Source: Halolamina rubra (GTDB taxonomy: Archaea; Halobacteriota; Halobacteria; Halobacteriales; Haloferacaceae). From it: a stretch of 37,561 nt of DNA. Both the position numbers and the translations under genes were made by a program. Below the pieces are notes generated by a model that saw only the letters and a program-made list of their open reading frames with translations, was not told where the DNA came from and searched no databases. How positions within the stretch are numbered: the first letter of the stretch is position 1; each line of letters opens with the position of its first letter. This document shows, in pieces, positions 24,083 to 31,458 of the stretch. The DNA lies in NCBI RefSeq assembly GCF_000739555.1, contig NZ_BBJN01000054.1, positions 1 through 37,561 on the forward strand. The letters are read 5' to 3'.

Positions 24083-25719
24083 CAGTCGTCGGACGGCGCC
24101 ACCCGCTGCTCGGTCGTCGACGCCTTCGGCGCGACCCCCTTGCGGCTGGAGTCCCACTCCGAGAGCCCGTAGACGACCGCGTACAGCAGGCCGACGCCGA
24201 CCGGCAGCAGCGCCAGCGGCGTGATCCGTGTCGCGCCCCAGACCAGCAGCATCACCGCGGCGACGGAGATCACCGTCATCGCGTAGTAGATCTGGGTCCG
24301 GACGTGGTCGATGTGGTCCGCTCCCGTGAACGTCGAGGAGAGGATCGTCGTGTCCGAGATCGGCGAGCAGTGGTCGCCGAAGATGGCGCCGCTGAACACC
24401 GTCCCCACTGCGACCGGCAGCAGCGCCGGCGAGGCGCCGCCGATGTTCCAGGCCAGCGGGATCGCGATCGGCGTCACGATCGCCATCGTCCCCCACGAGG
24501 TACCGGTGGAGAACGCGATCAGCGCCGCGGCGAACAGGATCACGATCGGCAGCAGCGTCGGGGAGATGAACGCCTGGGCGGAGTTGGTGACGTACGTCCC
24601 CGTGCCGAGCGTGGTCGTGACGCCGCCGATGGTCCACGCCATGATCAGGATCGACGCCGCGGTCAGCATCATGCCGAACCCGTCGATGACGGTCTCCATC
24701 GCCTCCTCGAGGCTCATCAGCCCCGCGATGGTGCCGGAAATGATCCCCATCGACGCCATGGAGAACGAGCCCCACAGCAGCGCGTCGACGAACGCGGCGT
24801 TGTCGACGATGGTGATGAACGAGGCGCCGGCGCCCGCGCCGGTGTAGCCGGTGTACGCCGCCCCGAAGAACACGACCGTGATCAGCGTGCCGACCGGGAT
24901 GGCGAAGAAGCGCAGGCTCGGCTCGTCGGTGACCACGTCGCCGAGGCTGTCCTCGGCGCTCTGCATCGGGTTCGCGTCGTCGCGGAGCACCTTCCCCTCC
25001 TTCCAGGAGCGGTGCTCGGCGTCGAGCATCTCGCCGAAGTCGCGCTGGGTCATGACGATGATGCCGACCATCACGATCGCGAAGATGCAGTACATGTTGA
25101 ACGGGATGCTCTGCAGGAACACCGAGAACGACGACGGCGCCTGCTCGGAGATCCCGGCCGACTGGTACCCCTGGTCGATCATACTCAGCTGGTACACCAC
25201 CCAACTGGAGATCCCGAACGTCGCGACCGGCGCGGCCGTGGAGTCGATGATGTACGACAGCTTCTCCCGGGACATCCGCATCTGGTCGGCCATGTCGCGC
25301 ATCGTCGTGCCGACGATGGCGGTGTTGGAGTAGTCCCCGAAGAACCACAGCATGCCGAAGATCCACGTCGCGAGCCCGACCTTGCGCTGTGAGTCGAGCC
25401 GAGCGGTGGCGGCGTTGGCGATCGCCAGCGCGCCGCCCAGCCGCCAGATCATCGCGACCCCGGCGCCGAGGAACATCACGATCATCAGGATCTTCGCGTT
25501 GAACAGACTCGCGCCGATCGACTCGGCGGTCCAGGTCAGCGTCTTGACGAACCCGTGGCCACCGGTGTAGATCACCGCGCCGGACCACACCCCCAGGAAC
25601 AGCGAGAGGATGGCCCGGCGGGTGATCATCGCCAGGAAGATGGCCAGAAGCGGCGGGAGCAGCGAGAGCGCCCCGAACTCGGAGCTCTGGAGGGGCAGGA
25701 GCAGCCCGGGGTCAGCCAT
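24082..25719 (-). CDS. NhaC-family Na+/H+ antiporter-like transporter
   Basis: Membrane antiporter of the NhaC group, which exchanges sodium (or an organic ion) for protons; sodium export fits a salt-loving cell. The 545-residue protein has about 12 hydrophobic segments. FSTGTSWGTMAIVTPIAIPLA and SGAIFGDHCSPISDTTILSS are the two re-entrant signature blocks of the family, and SWVVYQLSMIDQGYQ lies between. I chose ATG 25719 because GGGGGTGAT, close to the archaeal Shine-Dalgarno, lies 4 nt before it; ATG 25725 and GTG 25728 are alternatives. The start overlaps the stop of a short upstream ORF. Confidence 0.88.
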   Translation of the reverse strand: MADPGLLLPLQSSEFGALSLLPPLLAIFLAMITRRAILSLFLGVWSGAVIYTGGHGFVKTLTWTAESIGASLFNAKILMIVMFLGAGVAMIWRLGGALAIANAATARLDSQRKVGLATWIFGMLWFFGDYSNTAIVGTTMRDMADQMRMSREKLSYIIDSTAAPVATFGISSWVVYQLSMIDQGYQSAGISEQAPSSFSVFLQSIPFNMYCIFAIVMVGIIVMTQRDFGEMLDAEHRSWKEGKVLRDDANPMQSAEDSLGDVVTDEPSLRFFAIPVGTLITVVFFGAAYTGYTGAGAGASFITIVDNAAFVDALLWGSFSMASMGIISGTIAGLMSLEEAMETVIDGFGMMLTAASILIMAWTIGGVTTTLGTGTYVTNSAQAFISPTLLPIVILFAAALIAFSTGTSWGTMAIVTPIAIPLAWNIGGASPALLPVAVGTVFSGAIFGDHCSPISDTTILSSTFTGADHIDHVRTQIYYAMTVISVAAVMLLVWGATRITPLALLPVGVGLLYAVVYGLSEWDSSRKGVAPKASTTEQRVAPSDD

Positions 25720-25819
25720 CGCCATCACCCCCGCGACCGCGGTTCGGGGAGCGATCCCCGTCGTGTGCGGAACGATGCCCGACGGCAGCGTGTTCGGTTT
25801 CGATTCGGTGTTGTGTCAT
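25712..25819 (-). CDS. Putative 35-residue leader ORF upstream of the antiporter gene
   Basis: ATG at 25819 is preceded by GGAGGG (25826-25831, minus strand) with a 6-nt spacer, a better ribosome binding site than most in this window. A TATA-like TTTATA lies at 25863-25868. The ORF encodes a hydrophilic peptide beginning MTQHRIETEH and rich in H, D, G and R, and ends with TGA inside ATGGCTGA, so it overlaps the antiporter start by 8 nt in another frame. It may be a regulatory leader peptide or part of a coupled translation start. It could also be a frameshifted antiporter N-terminus, which I consider less likely. Confidence 0.45.
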   Translation of the reverse strand: MTQHRIETEHAAVGHRSAHDGDRSPNRGRGGDGDG

Positions 25820-25862
25820 GTGTTACCCTCCACCGTGACGATTGTTCCTGCGAGCAAGCATG

Positions 25863-25868
25863 TATAAA
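25863..25868 (-). promoter_or_regulatory. TATA box for the leader ORF and antiporter gene
   Basis: On the minus strand this reads TTTATA within GGTTTATACA, a strong TATA box in a GC-rich context. Initiation about 25 nt downstream would leave a leader of roughly 20 nt before the short ORF, just enough to include its GGAGGG ribosome binding site. Confidence 0.55.
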
Positions 25869-25947
25869 CCCACCGGTCAGAAAAGCGTCGTCGCGTCGGG
25901 TCTCAGCCGACAGAACCGCCGTTTTGGTCAGTCAGCCGGAACGATCC

Positions 25948-26658
25948 TCAGTCGAGCCGCGCGTCCTCGACGACGACGTGGCCGCGGGTCCCCTCCCACT
26001 CGGTGGTCAGCTCCAACTCGATCCGGCGATCCATGTGGGGGCCGTCGACGACGAACGTCTCGAACTCGCCGCCCTCGCCGAGCACGTGGACGCCGTACTC
26101 CTCGTTGAGCGCCCGCAGCTCCGCCAGCGAGTCGGCGTCGAGCGTGCGGCCGAGCCAGGACTCGTCGAGCCCCGCGGCCGCGACCTGCACGATCCTGATC
26201 TCGAAGCCGGCGTCGAGCATCGCCTCCGCGAGTTCGACCGGGTCGCGCTGCCACAGCGGCGCGAACAGATCGATGCCGAGCCGGTCACAGAGCCCCTCGA
26301 TCCGGGAGGTCTGGTACTCGCTCTCGACGGCGCCGGCGGTGACGCCGGTGAGCTCGAACGCCGGCTCCGCGGCCAGCTCTCGCAGCGCCGCCTCCAGCGG
26401 CTCGAGTTCGGCGTCGCCCTGCGCGCCGGCGTCGACGACGTCGTCGGCGCCGAACGAGTCGGGCTCGACCTCCACGAGCGGGAGCCCGACGCTATCGGCG
26501 GCGAGGCGGGCGAGGTGGGTCGCGGGCGTGTGGTACATGTACGAGTCCCCCGCCGGGTGGACAGTCAACAACCGGCCCACGTCCAGTCCCTCCTGCTGGG
26601 CGCGGTACAGCGCCCACGCGGAGTCTTTCCCACCCGAGAAGAGGCTCACCCAGGTCAT
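25948..26658 (-). CDS. dph6: Diphthine--ammonia ligase
   Basis: Dph6 performs the last step of diphthamide synthesis on elongation factor 2, an ATP-dependent amidation. The 236-residue protein starts WVSLFSGGKDSAWALY, the PP-loop ATP site. TAGAVESEYQTSRIEGLC and DLFAPLWQRDP are the conserved Dph6 blocks, and GEGGEFETFVVDGP is the C-terminal signature. I chose ATG 26658, which puts the PP-loop right at the N-terminus as in the family; a start nine codons earlier (26685) is possible. It is divergent from the next gene. Confidence 0.9.
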   Translation of the reverse strand: MTWVSLFSGGKDSAWALYRAQQEGLDVGRLLTVHPAGDSYMYHTPATHLARLAADSVGLPLVEVEPDSFGADDVVDAGAQGDAELEPLEAALRELAAEPAFELTGVTAGAVESEYQTSRIEGLCDRLGIDLFAPLWQRDPVELAEAMLDAGFEIRIVQVAAAGLDESWLGRTLDADSLAELRALNEEYGVHVLGEGGEFETFVVDGPHMDRRIELELTTEWEGTRGHVVVEDARLD

Positions 26659-26724
26659 GGCGGTCACCAGTCGGTCCGGCGGCATACGGGCTCCGGTTCG
26701 TACGCGGCCCGAACCATCACGACG

Positions 26725-26732
26725 TTTTTTAT
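26725..26732 (+). promoter_or_regulatory. Promoter of the RAD55-like/CHAT gene pair
   Basis: TTTTTTAT is centred about 26 nt before the ATG at 26755, the standard distance for a leaderless haloarchaeal transcript. It stands out strongly from the GC-rich surroundings. The two genes downstream share a 4-nt overlap, so one promoter should serve both. Confidence 0.6.
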
Positions 26733-26754
26733 CCGGGAGCCGTCATCTCGGGGC

Positions 26755-27420
26755 ATGAGCCGGCCCGTCGCGACGTACCGCGGAGGCGGGAGCGTCCGGA
26801 GGACGTTCCAGGAGCTCAAGCGCCGCGGGGCGCAGGTGCTCGTGATCGGCGACGTACCGGAGGCCGTCTCCCGCCGGGCGACGCGTCGCCTGCTGGGCCA
26901 CCCCGACGAGCAGCGCTACCGCGTGCTCGCCCTCACCGACAGCGCCGTCGACGACGCGGCGTGGTTCCCGGGCGAGTGCGCGCCCGACGACGAACGGGTC
27001 GCCCTGATCGACGAGCGCGAACTCCGGGGGAGCGCGGCCACCGACGCCCCCGTCGGACCGAGCCCCGCCGAGGAGCCAGTGCTCCGGCGCATCGACGCCG
27101 AGATCCGGGCGTGGGAGCCCGACGAGACGCCGCCGCCCGCCGTGCTCCGTGTCGGCCTCTACTCGCTCGAGCCGCTGCTCGAGGCCCACGGCGTCGACGC
27201 CGTCCGGACGCTCACCGCCCGACTGACCGGCGCCGTTCGCCGTGTCCGCGGGATCGGCCACTACCACCTGCCGCGCGCGGCGGACGCCGACGCCGTCGCC
27301 GACCTCGAGCCCGCGTTCGACGCCCGGTTGGAGCTCCGGAGCGCGGCGAACGGCCCCGAACAGCGCTGGCACCTCCCGGGGCGGGGGACCACGAGCTGGG
27401 TCGCCCTGGAGGATCCGTGA
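26755..27420 (+). CDS. RAD55/KaiC-like protein without Walker A (haloarchaeal DUF7504-like)
   Basis: The 221-residue soluble protein resembles the haloarchaeal family I recall as DUF7504, a degenerate RecA/KaiC-type fold. Visible blocks are the N-terminal strand AQVLVIGDVPEAV in the place of the Walker A loop (no GKT/S), RRATRRLLG, RYRVLALTD, and the late RVGLYSLEPLL with LTARLTGAVRRVRGIGHYHLP, which resembles the Walker B strand and following region. The end EQRWHLPG is typical. It lacks ATPase residues, so a partner or sensor role is more likely than catalysis. It overlaps the CHAT gene (GTGA), which points to a joint function. The DUF number is from memory. Confidence 0.72.
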   Translation: MSRPVATYRGGGSVRRTFQELKRRGAQVLVIGDVPEAVSRRATRRLLGHPDEQRYRVLALTDSAVDDAAWFPGECAPDDERVALIDERELRGSAATDAPVGPSPAEEPVLRRIDAEIRAWEPDETPPPAVLRVGLYSLEPLLEAHGVDAVRTLTARLTGAVRRVRGIGHYHLPRAADADAVADLEPAFDARLELRSAANGPEQRWHLPGRGTTSWVALEDP

Positions 27421-29480
27421 TCGAGTTCGAGCCCGTCGAGCGCGGCCTCCGCGTCGTCGACACGCTCGAGGAGGTCGAGTACGTCGTCGAAGCCGACGGC
27501 GTCGCCCCGGCGCCGGCGCCCGCCGACCGGTTCCCCACGCCGGTCGACGACGCGGTCCGCGTCCGGACCGAGCGCCTCTCGCTCCCGTCGGTGTTCGACT
27601 ACCACCTCCGAGAGGGGGACGGCAGCGCGCGGCGGGCGGTGTCGGGCAGGGAGCAGTCCGTGAGCGCGACGACGTTCGTGGAGGCCACGAACACGCCGAT
27701 GAAGCTCTACCTCCGGATCGACGCGCCCGCGACGGTCGCGTCCGTAGAGTCGGGCACCCAGATCAACTTCGACGCGCCGTCGACGGTGCTGGTCGGCGCG
27801 CGCTCGCTCCACCGACGCCCCGCCGGCACAGTCACCGTCCCCGAGACCCCCGCCGGCGTGGCTCGCGGGATCTCGCTGTTCGGCTCCGCGTTGAAAACCA
27901 CGTCGCCGGAGCGCTCGTTCCCGACGCTCCGTGGCCACCCGCCGCTGCTCGAGTTCGGCGAGTCGTTCGACGCCGACGGGTTCGAACGCCCAGACACGGT
28001 TATCGAAATCCGGGTGCCCGAGGACTACGCGAGCGTGTTCAGCGTCGCCCCGCTCGCGTACTACCTCGGCGCCGCCGTCCGCACGGGCGCCGCCACGCCG
28101 ACGCTCGTCGCCGGCGACGAGACCGTCGCCCTCCGTGGCGACCTCGGCGAGGCGGCCGCCGACACGCTCCGGCACTGCTTCCTGCTCGACTGTGTCACCC
28201 GGACGGAGGGGCTCTACCCGGTGTCGCTCCGGGAGCGCGAGGCGCTCGCCGAGCGGACGACGATCGAGCCCGAGCGGTGGTACGAGCTCCCGATCGACCG
28301 CCGGACCGCCGCGTACCTCTCGGTGCCTCAGGACGTGACCGAGGGGCTGCTGGACTGGCACCTCACCGCGGATATCGAGCCGGCGGCACGGAACGCGGCG
28401 ATCCTCCCGTTCGTCGCCGACGACCTCGCGATCGTCCGGTCGCCGACGCCGCTGGCGGAGCGGGCGACGGCGACGACCGAGCCCGACGAGCTCGAGGAGT
28501 TCTTCCGGGCCGAGGAGGTGGGCGGGAGCCGGACCACACAGAACGCGAGTTCGCCCGCCGAGTCGGTTCGGTCCCCCGTCGAGACCGAGACGTACGGCCA
28601 CGTCTGGGTTGGCGAGGAGTTCCCGATGGGCGCCTCCAAGCCGACCGTCGACGCCTACCGCCGGCGGCTCGACCGCCAGCCGGCCGACGACAGCACGACG
28701 ACGGTGACGCTCGTCTGCAACGACGAGGCGATGCTGGAGGAGATCGACGAGGAGCTGTACGGCTTCTTCGACATGCTGGCGTTCGAGGTCCGGACCCACC
28801 ACGACCTGACCAAGGCAGAACTCCGGTCGGTGCTCCGAACCGAGACGAGCTTCCTCCACTACGTCGGCCACGTGGAGGACGAGGGCGTCCAGTGTGCCGA
28901 CGGCTACCTCGACCTGCGGACGCTCTCGGCGACGGGCGTCGAGGCGTTTCTACTCAACGGCTGTCGCTCCTACGAGCAGGGGCAGGCCCTGGTCGACGCC
29001 GGCGCGTTCGGCGGGGTGGCGACGCTCACCAGCGTGAGCAACGCGAAGGCGACCAGAACCGGGCGCCATCTCGCCCACCTGCTCGACGCCGGCTTCGACT
29101 TCCACGGCGCGCTGGACGTGATCCGTCGCATCCGGATCTCACGGCAGAACTACGTCGTCGTCGGCGACGGCCGGGTCACGATCTCACAGTCCGACTCCGG
29201 GACGCCGCTGCTGCTCACCTGCGACGAGCGGGGGCCCGAGGAAGTCACCGTCACCTACCACGAGTACCCGACGGCGACGTTCAACGTCGGCTCGATGACC
29301 CGGCCGTACATCGAAGAGAACGGGACGCAGTATCTCGCCGTCGGGGAGATGGCCACCTTCACCGTGCCTTACGAACGACTGGCGGAGCGGTTGAGCGACC
29401 ACCGAATCCCCGTCGTCGTCGACGGCGAACTCTGGTGGACGAACTCGGTCGATCTGACGACGCTCAGGGACCGACAGTAG
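27417..29480 (+). CDS. CHAT-domain caspase-like protein
   Basis: The 687-residue protein starts at a GTG overlapping the previous stop; the first in-frame ATG comes about 95 residues later and would remove a conserved-looking region. Residues 1-330 form a beta-rich domain without a recognised family. A linker (about 360-400) leads to a CHAT-type protease domain (about 410-570): FLHYVGHVED holds the expected catalytic histidine H485, and FLLNGCRSYEQG holds the nucleophile C516, followed by GAFGGVATLTSVSNAKA. A C-terminal beta domain of about 110 residues follows. CHAT proteases cleave partner proteins in immunity or cell-death systems; the target here is unknown. No signal peptide or membrane segment is present. 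Confidence 0.8.
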   Translation: MIEFEPVERGLRVVDTLEEVEYVVEADGVAPAPAPADRFPTPVDDAVRVRTERLSLPSVFDYHLREGDGSARRAVSGREQSVSATTFVEATNTPMKLYLRIDAPATVASVESGTQINFDAPSTVLVGARSLHRRPAGTVTVPETPAGVARGISLFGSALKTTSPERSFPTLRGHPPLLEFGESFDADGFERPDTVIEIRVPEDYASVFSVAPLAYYLGAAVRTGAATPTLVAGDETVALRGDLGEAAADTLRHCFLLDCVTRTEGLYPVSLREREALAERTTIEPERWYELPIDRRTAAYLSVPQDVTEGLLDWHLTADIEPAARNAAILPFVADDLAIVRSPTPLAERATATTEPDELEEFFRAEEVGGSRTTQNASSPAESVRSPVETETYGHVWVGEEFPMGASKPTVDAYRRRLDRQPADDSTTTVTLVCNDEAMLEEIDEELYGFFDMLAFEVRTHHDLTKAELRSVLRTETSFLHYVGHVEDEGVQCADGYLDLRTLSATGVEAFLLNGCRSYEQGQALVDAGAFGGVATLTSVSNAKATRTGRHLAHLLDAGFDFHGALDVIRRIRISRQNYVVVGDGRVTISQSDSGTPLLLTCDERGPEEVTVTYHEYPTATFNVGSMTRPYIEENGTQYLAVGEMATFTVPYERLAERLSDHRIPVVVDGELWWTNSVDLTTLRDRQ

Positions 29481-29604
29481 TCCCCTGTCCCGCCGCGACG
29501 ATCCCGCTGGCCTGGGAGAGCACGACGAGCATCGTGAACAGGACGCCGACCATCTTCGGGTGCTCCGCGAGGTACGCCGCCATGCTGGAACTGTTGGATT
29601 CCAT
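29464..29604 (-). CDS. Single-span membrane peptide (haloarchaeal DUF7503-like)
   Basis: This 46-residue protein begins MESNSSSMAAYLAEHPKMVG, followed by one hydrophobic segment (about residues 18-38, VGVLFTMLVVLSQASGIVAAG), and ends in a short tail. I recall short haloarchaeal proteins with the same AEHPK-V-GVLFTM-SQA pattern under DUF7503. ATG 29604 is set by the conserved start and by a strong TATA box about 30 nt upstream. The gene is convergent with the CHAT gene and overlaps its last 17 nt. It could be the membrane target or effector of the CHAT protein (inference). The DUF number is from memory. Confidence 0.72.
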   Translation of the reverse strand: MESNSSSMAAYLAEHPKMVGVLFTMLVVLSQASGIVAAGQGTTVGP

Positions 29605-29628
29605 GTTGGGTTCCTGAATTGATGTGGC

Positions 29629-29640
29629 AAAAAATATACC
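29629..29640 (-). promoter_or_regulatory. Strong promoter of the small membrane-peptide gene
   Basis: On the minus strand this reads GGTATATTTTTT, the most AT-rich promoter-like element in the window. It is centred about 30 nt before ATG 29604, consistent with a near-leaderless transcript. Flanking sequence to about 29655 is also AT-rich. Strong independent expression of the peptide is likely. Confidence 0.6.
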
Positions 29641-29719
29641 GTAAAAATTCAGATAGGAAACGATTGTGAGAAACCGGTGATCCGCGGCGTCGGCGGTCGG
29701 GGAAACCGCTCGCCGGGCG

Positions 29720-30688
29720 TTACATGTAGCCCAGGTCGCGGAGGCGCTCCATGAGATCCTCCTTGTCCTGGGCGCGGCCGGCACGTTCGGTCGTGTTCTC
29801 GAGGTCCTGGTGCCACGCGGGCTCCTCCTCGCTCTTCTCGGTGGAGACCTCCGAGCCGAGCGAGCGGAAACCGGCGAAGTACTTCGGCGACACCGGGATG
29901 TCGTCCTGGGTCAGCCCGTTCGGCAGGTCGTCGGCGTCGTCCGGGACGTAGCCGTCCTCGGGGTACCCCTCGACGGTGTCCGGGACGACGTAGTGCCAGA
30001 AGCAGTCCCAGACCGCGCGCTCGTCGAACTGCAGGATCGGCTGGATGCGGTCGTGGGGCGGGTAGATGTCCGGGTCGTGACGGGGGCTGAAGAACGTCTC
30101 GTCGGCGCGGGCCTCCTGCTCGTCCCAGCGGACGCCGGAGATGATGCCGTCGATGTCCAGCTCCTCGATGGCGTTGTTCAGCGGCACCGTCTTCAGCAGG
30201 TGGTTGCCGACGTACGTGTCCAGCAGGAACGGGAACGTCTCCTCCTCGTACTCGAGAATGTTCCGGATGTGGTGCTGGTTCTGCTCGTTGAGCTCGGAGA
30301 TCTCGATGTCGTCGCCCGGGGTGAGCCCGTGCTCGTCGACGTAGGCGCCGACGTCGTCGTTGCGCGCGAAGTGGACGTCGAGGTCCCACTCCTCCGCCCA
30401 GTGGTCGACGAAGTCCATCAGCTCGTCGAAGTGCTGGTAGTGGTCGAGGAACACCGCCGGGGGCACCTCGAGGTCGTGGCGCTCGGCGACCTCTTTCACG
30501 AAGTACAGCGTGAGGGTGGAGTCCTTCCCGCCGGTCCACATGATCGCGGGGTTCTCGTACTCCTCGAGCCCCTGCCGGGTGACCTCGATCGCCTTCTCGA
30601 TCTTGTGCTGGAGGCTCGGGTAGTCCTCGGGGGACTCGCCCTCGCCGTCCGTGTAGTCGACGTTCAGGTAGTCGGGGAACTCGCTCAT
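29720..30688 (-). CDS. PP-loop adenylyl-transfer protein of the CysD/CysH superfamily
   Basis: The 322-residue protein has a PP-loop, IMWTGGKDSTLTLYFV (about residues 48-63), a long helical middle, and IISGVRWDEQEARADETFFSPR, the conserved region after the loop in CysD and PAPS reductase. Such proteins are often annotated as PAPS reductase. However, the C-terminal ECGLH motif with the catalytic cysteine is absent, and the only cysteine is in AVWDCFWHYV. No cysN lies beside it. It may be a CysD-like adenylyltransferase or a tRNA- or cofactor-sulfuration enzyme. A pair of palindromes lies immediately upstream of its start. Confidence 0.82.
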   Translation of the reverse strand: MSEFPDYLNVDYTDGEGESPEDYPSLQHKIEKAIEVTRQGLEEYENPAIMWTGGKDSTLTLYFVKEVAERHDLEVPPAVFLDHYQHFDELMDFVDHWAEEWDLDVHFARNDDVGAYVDEHGLTPGDDIEISELNEQNQHHIRNILEYEEETFPFLLDTYVGNHLLKTVPLNNAIEELDIDGIISGVRWDEQEARADETFFSPRHDPDIYPPHDRIQPILQFDERAVWDCFWHYVVPDTVEGYPEDGYVPDDADDLPNGLTQDDIPVSPKYFAGFRSLGSEVSTEKSEEEPAWHQDLENTTERAGRAQDKEDLMERLRDLGYM

Positions 30689-30690
30689 CG

Positions 30691-30709
30691 TCTAATTAGA
30701 TGTAATTAC
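30691..30709 (-). promoter_or_regulatory. Tandem TAATTA palindromes at the start of the PP-loop gene
   Basis: TCTAATTAGA (30691-30700) and GTAATTAC (30702-30709) are two palindromes with a common TAATTA core, 10 bp apart, about one helical turn. They start 3 nt before the ATG at 30688 and lie between it and a TATA-like ACTTTGAT (about 30715-30722 on the minus strand), where a repressor could block initiation. The AT-rich symmetry is exceptional in this GC-rich region. Confidence 0.5.
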
Positions 30710-30797
30710 GTGAGCATCAAAGTTCTTGTGTTCGAACAGCGGGCCCGAACCGACCGACGGAACGGCGCCAGCAGCACCCACACCGCCCGAACGGCCG

Positions 30798-31259
30798 TCA
30801 CTCCGGGGACTCGGGGTCGTCGATCCAGCCGTAACACCGGTTGTCGCCGTCGTCGGTCAGCATCGACTCCGGAACGAAGCCGGCGTCGCCCCGGGCGCCG
30901 ACGCGCTCCCCGGAGCCGTCGTCGACGGCCATCGCTTTCGCCGAGAGCCGCAGCGTCACCGTCAGTTCGCCCTCGTCGGCGTCGAAGGCGGCCGCGACCG
31001 ACTTCGGCCCCACGCCGAACGCCACGTACCCGTCCGCGGCCTCGACCGCGAGGTCGTGGCTCGAGAGCGCGCCGGCGACGCCCTCGGCCGCCTCGCGCAT
31101 CGACTCCCGGTCGGCCTCGGTCGCCAGGTCGAACGAGCCGTCGTCGTCGACGCTCCCGTCGTCGAACGCGAGGGTCGGGTACTGCAGGTCGGCCGCCGGC
31201 AGGCCGTGGTCGGGGTCGTCGCCGGCCGGGGACTCCTCGCTCCCGTTCCCGTCGGTCAT
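30798..31259 (-). CDS. Haloarchaeal protein of unknown function
   Basis: The 153-residue, very acidic soluble protein starts at ATG 31259 (MTDGNGSEES); the longer frame upstream is Arg/Pro-rich and crosses the divergent promoter, so it was rejected. After an acidic leader of about 40 residues, it has SFDLATEADRESMREAAEGVAGAL (helix), YVAFGVGPKSVAAAFDADEGELTVTLRLSAKAM (alternating strands and helix) and a C-terminal ESMLTDDGDNRCYGWIDDP. No known domain was recognised. It is divergent from the HesB/IscA gene. Confidence 0.75.
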   Translation of the reverse strand: MTDGNGSEESPAGDDPDHGLPAADLQYPTLAFDDGSVDDDGSFDLATEADRESMREAAEGVAGALSSHDLAVEAADGYVAFGVGPKSVAAAFDADEGELTVTLRLSAKAMAVDDGSGERVGARGDAGFVPESMLTDDGDNRCYGWIDDPESPE

Positions 31260-31427
31260 CGGCGCCCCCCGTCGCGAACGCCGTCGGGGCTGCGGTCGGT
31301 TCTGGTCACGTCGCGGGCGGTGCTCATGGCGGCGTAGTCGGAGCGTCGGGAGGAGAAAGGTTCGGTTCCCGCCGTGTGCGTCGGCGTGGGGCTCGGACAC
31401 TGCTCCGAGGCGAGGGGAGCCGCGAGC

Positions 31428-31432
31428 TTTAT
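31428..31432 (+). promoter_or_regulatory. TATA box of the HesB/IscA gene
   Basis: TTTAT in CGAGCTTTATCCGGG is centred about 29 nt before ATG 31459 and supports that start. The rest of the 199-bp divergent gap shows no clear operator. Confidence 0.5.
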
Positions 31433-31458
31433 CCGGGACACCTCGGTACTCGGAAACG

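Noticed and set aside
25948-26685. Longer Dph6 start at 26685
   Set aside because: The nine extra residues are not family-like, and the PP-loop normally lies directly at the N-terminus; ATG 26658 is preferred, though the longer form cannot be excluded.
29720-30688. Assimilatory PAPS reductase (cysH)
   Set aside because: No C-terminal ECGLH-type catalytic cysteine; only the PP-loop superfamily can be supported.
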